Source: Flavobacteriaceae bacterium
GTDB taxonomy: Bacteria > Bacteroidota > Bacteroidia > Flavobacteriales > Flavobacteriaceae
Direction: 5' to 3'
Assembly (NCBI GenBank): GCA_947461915.1
Contig: CANHNG010000004.1
Span: 1 to 20,534 of the forward strand
Length of the DNA stretch: 20,534 bases
Positions within the stretch are counted from its first letter, which is position 1. The number at the start of each line of letters is the position of its first letter. Position numbers and translations under genes: made by a program. Shown piece by piece: positions 15,048 to 20,534 of this stretch. The notes under the pieces were generated by a model, which saw only the letters and a list, made by a program, of their open reading frames with translations, did not search any database and was not told where the DNA came from.

Positions 15048-15827
15048 TTAGAATTTAGCAAAAAGCTTTTCCATTTTCTCTTTTTCTTCTTCAGCGAGAA
15101 CGCTGTCGACTAATATTCTTCCGGAGTGTTCATCAGTTATGATTTTTTTTCTGGCAGCAATCTCGACTTGAGTTTGTGGCGGGATGGTGAAAAATGATCC
15201 TGCAGATGCTCCTCTTTCTATAGAAACAACCGCCAATCCGTTGCGAACACTACTTCTAATTCTGTTATAAGCAGCCAATAATCTTTCTTCGATTAATTGT
15301 TGGTATTCAGCTGATTTCTCAGATAAAAAGGCTTCTTCTTTTTCAGTCTCCGACATAATAGCGTCTAATTCTGATTTTTTATGTTTCAAATGATTCGATT
15401 TAATTTCTAATCTCTCTTTTGATTGTTCGATAATTTCTTTTTTGTGTTCCATAGAAGCTTTCATTTCCTTGATTTGCTTCTCGGCCAATTGAATTTCCAA
15501 CTCTTGAAATTCCACTTCCTTTGTCAAGGAGTTGAATTCTCTGTTATTACGCACACTCTCTTGTTGTTTAGTGTATCTTTTTATTGCTTCCTTATGCTCG
15601 TCAATGGTATTTTTACGTACCTTGATGAGTTCTTCGATAGTCTCCAATTCACTTTTTAATTTTTCTGAACGGGTACTTAATCCAGCTACTTCATCTTCTA
15701 AATCTTCCACTTCTAGAGGAAGTTCACCTCTAACGTTTCTAATTTCGTCAATTCGAGAGTCAATCAATTGTAAATCGTAAATTGCTCTTAATTTGTCTTC
15801 AACACTCAATTCTTTTGTAGTCGCCAT
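15048..15827 (-). CDS. Coiled-coil protein of the C4-type zinc-ribbon family (PF02591-like), cysteine-free
   Basis: 259 residues. Residues about 10-185 are highly charged heptad-like helix (rich in Glu, Lys and Leu), expected to form a long coiled-coil hairpin. The C-terminal module (200-240) follows the family pattern, with IPPQTQVEI and DEHSGRILVD where zinc-binding homologs have CEHCGRILVD, but all four cysteines are gone and the whole protein contains none. The family has no settled biochemical role; structural similarity to RNA- or DNA-associated coiled coils has been noted. It follows the Nif3 gene by 10 bases and is surely co-transcribed with it, an arrangement I recall as common in Bacteroidota. 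A terminator closes the pair. Family identity rests on the C-terminal pattern and gene order. Confidence 0.85.
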   Translation of the reverse strand: MATTKELSVEDKLRAIYDLQLIDSRIDEIRNVRGELPLEVEDLEDEVAGLSTRSEKLKSELETIEELIKVRKNTIDEHKEAIKRYTKQQESVRNNREFNSLTKEVEFQELEIQLAEKQIKEMKASMEHKKEIIEQSKERLEIKSNHLKHKKSELDAIMSETEKEEAFLSEKSAEYQQLIEERLLAAYNRIRSSVRNGLAVVSIERGASAGSFFTIPPQTQVEIAARKKIITDEHSGRILVDSVLAEEEKEKMEKLFAKF

Positions 15828-15837
15828 ATTCTATTGT

Positions 15838-16932
15838 CTATAAGTACTTAACTGGATTTGTATTTTCTTCTGATAAAACGATTGCAAAATTAAGGATTTT
15901 TTTCCGAAGAAAATCAACAATATAATTTTTTGTATAACGTTCGCTTTCAAAATGTCCAATGTCGGCCAAAAGAATCTGATTTTCAGATTCATAAAATTGG
16001 TGATACTTTAAATCTGCCGTCAAAAAAACGTCTGCGCCGGCCTGAATGGCATTTTTTATGGCAAAACTTCCGGAACCGCCAAGTACGGCTACTTTTTTTA
16101 TGGGTTTCCCCAAGAATGCACTATGCCGAATCCCCTCGCTTTGCATTTTATCTTTTACGAAATTCAGAAAAGCTGTTTCATCCATTGGAACACTCAATTC
16201 GCCAATCATTCCCAATCCGATATTTTGATTTTTGTTTTGCAAATCATAAATTTCATAAGCCACTTCCTCATAAACATGATTTTTGAAAAGGGCTTTCAGA
16301 ATTTTATTTTCCAAATGTTTTTCGAAAGTTACTTCGATTTTGATTTCGTCGTTTTCCACAAATTCAAATCGCTCACCAATCTCGGGATTGCTGTGTTCAT
16401 TTCCCATATAAGTTCCAATGCCTTTCGAGTTGAAACTGCAGTTTTCGTAGTTGCCAATACTTCCCGCACCTTCGTCAAATAATGAATTTCGAAGCTGTTC
16501 AGCATTTTCTGGAATGGTGTACGTGACTAATTTCCGAATGAAATTTTGCTTTGGAATTAGGATTTTTGTCATAGTCAAACCTAGTGCATCAGCGAATATT
16601 TTATTCACGCCATCTTGATGATTGTCCAATGCGGTGTGAACGGCATAAATGGCAATATCATTTTTTATGGCTTTTATGACTGCTCTTTCCACATAGTTTT
16701 TGCCCGTGATTTTCTTTAATCCGGAAAACAAAATGGGATGAAAACAAACCACCAAATTGCATTTTTTCACAATCGCTTCATCAATCACGCTTTCCAATGC
16801 GTCGTGACAAACCAAAACTCCCGTTGCACCCAATTCTTGATTTCCGACCAATAAACCCACATTGTCAAAATCTTCGGCATAGGCGAGTGGAGCTATTTCT
16901 TCGAGTACGGAAATTATTTCTTTAATTTTCAT
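15838..16932 (-). CDS. Nif3-like dinuclear metal centre protein, long form with CutA/PII-like insert
   Basis: 364 residues, the length of the long Nif3/DUF34 form: two Nif3 halves (about 1-125 and 235-364) flank an inserted CutA1/PII-like domain (about 130-230). Metal-ligand positions by comparison with E. coli YbgI are His65 in CFHPILF, His99 and Asp103 in AVHTALD, and His327 and Glu331 in GHFESE. The first histidine of the usual HH pair is Phe64 here. Members are often annotated as GTP cyclohydrolase I type 2, which is poorly supported; the function is open. First gene of a two-gene operon with the cysteine-free zinc-ribbon protein. It diverges from lpxK, and a TAnnTTTG box with an overlapping palindrome lies upstream. 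Confidence 0.92.
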   Translation of the reverse strand: MKIKEIISVLEEIAPLAYAEDFDNVGLLVGNQELGATGVLVCHDALESVIDEAIVKKCNLVVCFHPILFSGLKKITGKNYVERAVIKAIKNDIAIYAVHTALDNHQDGVNKIFADALGLTMTKILIPKQNFIRKLVTYTIPENAEQLRNSLFDEGAGSIGNYENCSFNSKGIGTYMGNEHSNPEIGERFEFVENDEIKIEVTFEKHLENKILKALFKNHVYEEVAYEIYDLQNKNQNIGLGMIGELSVPMDETAFLNFVKDKMQSEGIRHSAFLGKPIKKVAVLGGSGSFAIKNAIQAGADVFLTADLKYHQFYESENQILLADIGHFESERYTKNYIVDFLRKKILNFAIVLSEENTNPVKYL

Positions 16933-16952
16933 TTTTGTTTTTTTCGAATAAA

Positions 16953-16977
16953 CAAAGTTAATGAATTATTAACTCAA
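16953..16977 (-). promoter_or_regulatory. Nif3 operon -7 box with overlapping palindrome
   Basis: Minus-strand TAACTTTG (16953-16960) matches TAnnTTTG and ends 20 bases before the Nif3 ATG. A TTG at 16975-16977 is the only -33 candidate, at a short 14-base spacing. GTTAAT (16957-16962) and ATTAAC (16968-16973) form a perfect inverted repeat with a 5-base centre that overlaps the -7 box. Confidence 0.45.
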
Positions 16978-17001
16978 CTTTTTTATAATGATAAAATAGT
17001 A

Positions 17002-17009
17002 TACTTTCG
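17002..17009 (+). promoter_or_regulatory. Candidate -7 box for lpxK, leaderless arrangement
   Basis: TACTTTCG, one base from TAnnTTTG, ends 4 bases before the ATG at 17014. Transcription would start at or very near the start codon. No -33 TTG is visible. Confidence 0.4.
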
Positions 17010-17013
17010 TAGT

Positions 17014-18045
17014 ATGATTTTACTTCGAAAAATACTGTTTCCGTTTGCCCTTTTGTATGGATTCATCACAGGTATTCGGAATTTTCTTTTCGATAAAGGC
17101 ATTCTAAAATCCTATTCTTTTGATGTTCCCATTATTGCTGTTGGAAATCTAAGTGTTGGCGGCACAGGGAAAACCCCACAAATTGAATATTTAATTCGGT
17201 TGCTTTCCCCAACCTATAAAGTGGCCACTTTAAGTCGTGGTTACAAGAGAAAATCTGAAGGTTTCATCTTGGCTGATTCCACATCAAATGCTGAAATTCT
17301 TGGAGATGAGCCATTCCAATTTTATAAAAAATTCCAGAACATTCAGGTTGCCGTTGATGCCAATAGAAAAAACGGCATCGAAAAATTACTTTCCCAAACC
17401 AATAAACTCGAGGTTATATTATTAGACGATGCATTTCAACATAGAAAAGTGAAAGCGGGTTTCTATATTTTGCTGACTTCTTATGGCGATTTATATTCAG
17501 ATGATTTTATATTGCCAACGGGAAATTTGCGCGAAAGCAGAGCCGGTGCAAAAAGAGCCAATTTGGTTATTGTCACTAAATGTCCCGCAACTCTTTCGTC
17601 TGACGAACAGACAGAAATTCAAGCCAAATTGAATCTTACTTCGACTCAAGAACTTTATTTTTCTTGTATCGATTATGATGAATCTGTTTTTTCTGAAGGT
17701 AAATCTATCAAAGCAAGTGAAGTCAAGAATATTGATAAATTGCTTTTGGCGGGAATTGCCAAACCAGAACCGTTTTTTAAATATTTGCAAAGTGAAAAAG
17801 AGGAACAATTGGTTTTTCCTGATCACCATTATTTTTCGGAAAAAGACTTGTTGGAAATAGAAAATAAAGCACAAGGCAAGATTATTATTACCACCGAAAA
17901 AGATTTCGTAAGATTAAAGGGCAGCATTCCAAAGGAGCAACTTTTCTATTTGCCTATCCGAAGTTCATTTCTTTCTGCAAGTGAAAAATTTGATAAAACA
18001 ATTACGGATTATGTGGAAACACCTGCAAGATTGTCAAAAAATTGA
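17014..18045 (+). CDS. lpxK: Tetraacyldisaccharide 4'-kinase
   Basis: 343 residues. A hydrophobic N-terminal segment (about 5-20) anchors the enzyme to the cytoplasmic face of the inner membrane. The P-loop is GNLSVGGTGKTP (44-55), and the DDAFQHR motif (138-144) corresponds to the DDGFQHR of the family, with Ala in place of Gly. GNLRESRAGAKRA and the C-terminal FPDHHYF motif are also typical. LpxK phosphorylates the 4' position of the lipid A disaccharide with ATP, the sixth step of the Raetz pathway, so the organism makes lipid A. No other lpx or kdt genes are nearby. Its last 12 bases overlap the end of the convergent gap gene, and no terminator lies between them. Confidence 0.96.
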   Translation: MILLRKILFPFALLYGFITGIRNFLFDKGILKSYSFDVPIIAVGNLSVGGTGKTPQIEYLIRLLSPTYKVATLSRGYKRKSEGFILADSTSNAEILGDEPFQFYKKFQNIQVAVDANRKNGIEKLLSQTNKLEVILLDDAFQHRKVKAGFYILLTSYGDLYSDDFILPTGNLRESRAGAKRANLVIVTKCPATLSSDEQTEIQAKLNLTSTQELYFSCIDYDESVFSEGKSIKASEVKNIDKLLLAGIAKPEPFFKYLQSEKEEQLVFPDHHYFSEKDLLEIENKAQGKIIITTEKDFVRLKGSIPKEQLFYLPIRSSFLSASEKFDKTITDYVETPARLSKN

Positions 18046-19047
18046 TTTTGAAATATTAGGATTTGTTAAAACAATCAGGTCAATAATCCTAGAGGAGTAG
18101 CCGGTTTCATTATCGTACCAACCTACCACTTTAACCATTTTATCAATAACCGAAGTGAGTTGCGCATCAAAAACACAGGAATTTTTATTTCCAATAATAT
18201 CAACAGAAACAATTGGGTCTTCGGTATAATCCAAGATTCCTTTCAAATTAGTTTGTGCCGCACGCTTGAAAGCGGCATTGATTTCGCTTATCGTAACTAC
18301 CCTTTTTACATTGAAAGTTATATCGGTCAAGGAACCATCAGGAACAGGAACCCGAATGCCACAACCTCCAATTTTGCCATCAAATTCGGGAAATATTTTT
18401 GTCAATGCTTTGGCCGCGCCTGTTGTGGTAGGAACAATAGATTGACTTGCGCCTCGTGCTCTCCTCAAATCTTTATGGGGCTGATCGTGTAAACTTTGGT
18501 CTGTGGTATAGGAGTGAATCGTTGTAATATAGGCTTGCTCAATGCCACAAAGTTCGTTAATGACTTTTATCATCGGAGCCGCATTATTAGTAGTACAACT
18601 TGCATTTGAAATAATGGTTTCAGTTCCGTCAAGAATATTTTCGTTCACGCCGATAACTACCGTTTTTATGGAATCCACTTCTGAAGGGGCGGAAAGAATT
18701 ACTTTTTTGGCTCCGGCTATAATATGCGCATTGATTTCCTCGAAAGTGCTGTATTTTCCGGTCGATTCAATGACACAATCAATACGGTTGCTTTTCCAGT
18801 CCAGGTTAGAAATATTTTTCTCGTGGAAAAACAAAAAGTGTTTTCCATCGATAATGATTCCTTTCTCGTCGTGTGAAACTTGAAATGGTAAAACCCCATG
18901 AATACTGTCGTATTTCATCAGATGTGCCATCGTTTTTGTATCGGCAATATCGTTAATGGCCACGACCTCAATGGTGGGATGGTTGATTAACAGTCGAAAT
19001 AAATTTCGTCCTATCCTTCCAAAACCATTTATGGCAATTCTTATCAT
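18034..19047 (-). CDS. gap: Type I glyceraldehyde-3-phosphate dehydrogenase
   Basis: 337 residues, normal length. The Rossmann domain begins NGFGRIGR (7-14), and Asp33 in INDIAD favours NAD over NADP. The catalytic SNASCTTNN carries Cys151, and His178 in TIHSYTTDQ completes the pair. The HDQPHKDLRRARGASQSIVPTTTGAA stretch and WYDNETGYS near the C-terminus are diagnostic. The enzyme oxidatively phosphorylates glyceraldehyde 3-phosphate in glycolysis, and acts in reverse in gluconeogenesis. Flavobacteria often carry more than one gap, so this may not be the main copy. It follows lipA by 71 bases that hold a hairpin repeat and overlaps the end of lpxK by 12 bases on the opposite strand. No promoter is obvious in the gap to lipA. 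Confidence 0.96.
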   Translation of the reverse strand: MIRIAINGFGRIGRNLFRLLINHPTIEVVAINDIADTKTMAHLMKYDSIHGVLPFQVSHDEKGIIIDGKHFLFFHEKNISNLDWKSNRIDCVIESTGKYSTFEEINAHIIAGAKKVILSAPSEVDSIKTVVIGVNENILDGTETIISNASCTTNNAAPMIKVINELCGIEQAYITTIHSYTTDQSLHDQPHKDLRRARGASQSIVPTTTGAAKALTKIFPEFDGKIGGCGIRVPVPDGSLTDITFNVKRVVTISEINAAFKRAAQTNLKGILDYTEDPIVSVDIIGNKNSCVFDAQLTSVIDKMVKVVGWYDNETGYSSRIIDLIVLTNPNISKSIF

Positions 19048-19062
19048 AAGTCTTAAAAGTTT

Positions 19063-19115
19063 AATGTCAGAAAGTTATAAAGTCAAGCCTTTCGACTTTC
19101 TAACTTTACGACATT
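19063..19115. repeat. Imperfect inverted repeat between lipA and gap
   Basis: Three paired blocks, AATGTC/GACATT, AAAGTTA/TAACTTT and AAAGTC/GACTTT (19 bp in all), are separated by two small internal mismatches around a 9-base loop. It starts just past the lipA stop. No T tract follows on the minus strand, so it is not a standard terminator. It looks like a dispersed flavobacterial intergenic repeat or a 3' mRNA-protecting hairpin. Confidence 0.6.
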
Positions 19116-19118
19116 CGA

Positions 19119-19988
19119 CTATAATATATGTTTTTGGGCTTTGTAGGAGGATCGTACCAATGGTCCGCTTTCTACATGACGAAAACCTAATTCCAAACCA
19201 AATTTTTCATACTTGGCAAATTGTTCAGGAGTTATAAATTCCTTAACGGGTAAGTGTTTTTTACTGGGTTGCAAGTACTGGCCAATGGTTACTACATCTA
19301 CTTTGGCATCATATAAATCTTGCATCGTTTGAAGTACTTCTTCCTCAGTTTCACCAAGACCCAACATAATACCAGATTTAGTTCTGTTTATTCCTTGTTC
19401 TTTCAAGTATTTCAAAACTTCTAAACTTCGGTCGTATTTGGCCTGGATGCGCACTTCACGCGTCAATCGACGAACAGTTTCCACGTTATGTGAAACCACT
19501 TCGGGATTGGCTTCCACGATTCGGTCAATATTTCTTTCGATGCCCTGAAAATCAGGAATAAGCGTTTCAAGAGTCGTGTTTGGGTTCATTCTACGAATGG
19601 CTTTTATGGTTTCTGTCCAAATAATAGAACCGCCATCTTTCAAATCATCTCTGTCGACACTCGTGATTACGGCATGTTTGATATTCATAATTTTTATGGA
19701 ACGCGCTACTTTTTCCGGTTCATCCCAATCTACGGTTTCTGGTCTTCCGGTTTTTACACCACAAAAGCCACAAGAACGCGTACAAATATTGCCTAGAATC
19801 ATAAAGGTAGCTGTTCCTTCGCCCCAACATTCACCCATATTCGGGCAACTTCCTGAGGTGCATATCGTGTTCAGATTGTATTTGTCAACTAAACCACGGA
19901 GTTCTGTATATTTTTGTCCAATCGGGAGTTTTACCCTCAACCATTTTGGCTTTCCTACTGGTAATGCATTCTCTAAAACAGTTTCCAT
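19119..19988 (-). CDS. lipA: Lipoyl synthase
   Basis: 289 residues, on the short side but normal for bacteria. The auxiliary cluster cysteines are Cys43, Cys48 and Cys54 (CTSGSC then GEC), and the radical-SAM cluster is CTRSCGFC with Cys69, Cys73 and Cys76. The C-terminal RSSY motif (279-282) supplies the serine ligand of the auxiliary cluster. LipA inserts two sulfurs into octanoyl groups carried on the lipoyl domains of 2-oxoacid dehydrogenases and the glycine cleavage H protein. lipB is not in the window. A perfect TATCTTTG -7 box lies between the sigma factor gene and lipA, so lipA can be transcribed by itself. It is followed by a hairpin repeat and gap. Confidence 0.98.
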   Translation of the reverse strand: METVLENALPVGKPKWLRVKLPIGQKYTELRGLVDKYNLNTICTSGSCPNMGECWGEGTATFMILGNICTRSCGFCGVKTGRPETVDWDEPEKVARSIKIMNIKHAVITSVDRDDLKDGGSIIWTETIKAIRRMNPNTTLETLIPDFQGIERNIDRIVEANPEVVSHNVETVRRLTREVRIQAKYDRSLEVLKYLKEQGINRTKSGIMLGLGETEEEVLQTMQDLYDAKVDVVTIGQYLQPSKKHLPVKEFITPEQFAKYEKFGLELGFRHVESGPLVRSSYKAQKHIL

Positions 19989-20007
19989 AAATCATTTTTT
20001 GAAAGTG

Positions 20008-20015
20008 CAAAGATA
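20008..20015 (-). promoter_or_regulatory. -7 box of lipA
   Basis: Minus-strand TATCTTTG followed by C is an exact match to the most frequent Bacteroidota -7 form. It ends 19 bases before the lipA ATG at 19988. A -33 element is not clear. Confidence 0.55.
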
Positions 20016-20076
20016 GTGAAAGTTGATTTAGGAATTGGGAATTGAACGAAGAATCAAAATTGAAAACTAAACCAAA

Positions 20077-20534
20077 TTATCGGTTGTGTTGAATGATTTC
20101 TGCCAATAATTTTTTGGCGCGAAGCAATTTTATTTTCACGTTACTCAAGGGTTCATCAATTTTATTGGCAATTTCCTGATAACTCATTTCCTGAAAATAA
20201 CGCAATTGAATCACTTCTTGATAATGCGGTTTGAGTTCTTTGATGAATTGCAACAGTTGCGAAAGATTCTGCTCTGTAATCAATTCATCTTCTGCCGATG
20301 GGGTAGTGTCAGCAACATTATAGGCTTGCTGACTTTCATTCTCAGTGATTTCGACAAAAAGACTCGATTTTTTTTTCCGCAGTAAATCAATATGGACATT
20401 TTTGGCAATGGCAATCAGCCAAGTGTTAAACTGAAATTCAGAATTATAACTGGCTATTTTGTCAAAGGCTTTCGAGAAGGTTTCGATGGTAATGTCTTCG
20501 GCATTGGTTTCGTTTTCGGTGCGTTTCAGCATAA
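20077..20534 (-). CDS. RNA polymerase sigma factor, ECF type, N-terminus outside window
   Basis: About 152 codons are visible. The first ATG in the window (20530-20532) is internal: the frame is open to the edge and the sigma region 2 is already under way, so the true start lies beyond 20534. Visible residues about 10-57 hold the rest of region 2 (NAEDITIETFSKAFDKI, then FNTWLIAIAKN and LLRKK, the core-binding and -10 recognition parts). A charged linker follows, and residues about 83-145 are region 4 with a helix-turn-helix (QLRYFQEMSYQEIANKI). No anti-sigma gene is seen downstream, where lipA lies 88 bases away. The regulon is unknown. Confidence 0.93.
   Translation of the reverse strand, partial: MLKRTENETNAEDITIETFSKAFDKIASYNSEFQFNTWLIAIAKNVHIDLLRKKKSSLFVEITENESQQAYNVADTTPSAEDELITEQNLSQLLQFIKELKPHYQEVIQLRYFQEMSYQEIANKIDEPLSNVKIKLLRAKKLLAEIIQHNR

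Noticed and set aside
17425..17445. LpxK DDAFQHR in place of DDGFQHR
   Set aside because: A conservative Gly to Ala change; both aspartates and the histidine remain.
19576..20016. A 146-codon open frame on the plus strand, antisense to lipA
   Set aside because: lipA is unmistakable here and the antisense product matches no family I recognise.
1..20534. Search for a defence system, mobile element, CRISPR array, toxin-antitoxin pair or biosynthetic cluster
   Set aside because: No transposase, integrase, nuclease, repeat array or clustered specialised enzymes; nearly all genes are recognisable core families.

Overview
The window is AT-rich, densely coded and entirely chromosomal in character. 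It comes from a member of the Bacteroidota, most likely Flavobacterium or a close relative in Flavobacteriaceae. Support for this: TAnnTTTG-type -7 promoter boxes, few recognisable Shine-Dalgarno sequences, families typical of that group (M61 lipoprotein peptidase, DUF2805 protein, a cysteine-free zinc-ribbon-like coiled-coil protein, long-form Nif3, RluF), and a lipid A kinase that marks a Gram-negative envelope. I see no tRNA, rRNA, CRISPR array, IS element, prophage or plasmid gene, and no intergenic stretch longer than about 230 bases.

Layout. 1-5359 is on the minus strand: an M61 glycyl-aminopeptidase-like lipoprotein (C-terminus beyond the window), a DUF2805 protein, an AlkB-family dioxygenase, a three-helix YgjV-like membrane protein, and htpG. 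5536-13139 is on the plus strand: a lipocalin-like lipoprotein and an OmpA-family lipoprotein (a two-gene operon diverging from htpG), an orphan ABC ATPase with a TOBE-like tail, a KAS III (FabH-like) enzyme, argS, ffh and folD. 13208-16932 is on the minus strand: rluF-type pseudouridine synthase, an alpha/beta hydrolase, the zinc-ribbon-like protein and Nif3. lpxK (17014-18045) is on plus and overlaps tail-to-tail with gap. 18034-20534 is on minus: gap, lipA and an ECF-type sigma factor cut by the window edge.

The genes are mostly housekeeping: protein synthesis and targeting (argS, ffh, rluF), chaperone (htpG), one-carbon metabolism (folD), fatty acid and lipoate synthesis (FabH-like, lipA), lipid A (lpxK), glycolysis (gap), and envelope lipoproteins. 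They do not form one pathway. Operons are short, and several strong intrinsic terminators separate them (1916-1946, 3409-3440, 6747-6778, 13153-13195, 15012-15038).

I found no convincing new multi-gene system. The points most worth a second look are the zinc ribbon that has lost every cysteine, the substituted metal-ligand position in Nif3, the inverted repeats over promoter elements in two divergent intergenic regions, the hydrolase gene placed directly behind a terminator, the leaderless-looking promoters, and two hairpin-forming intergenic repeats.
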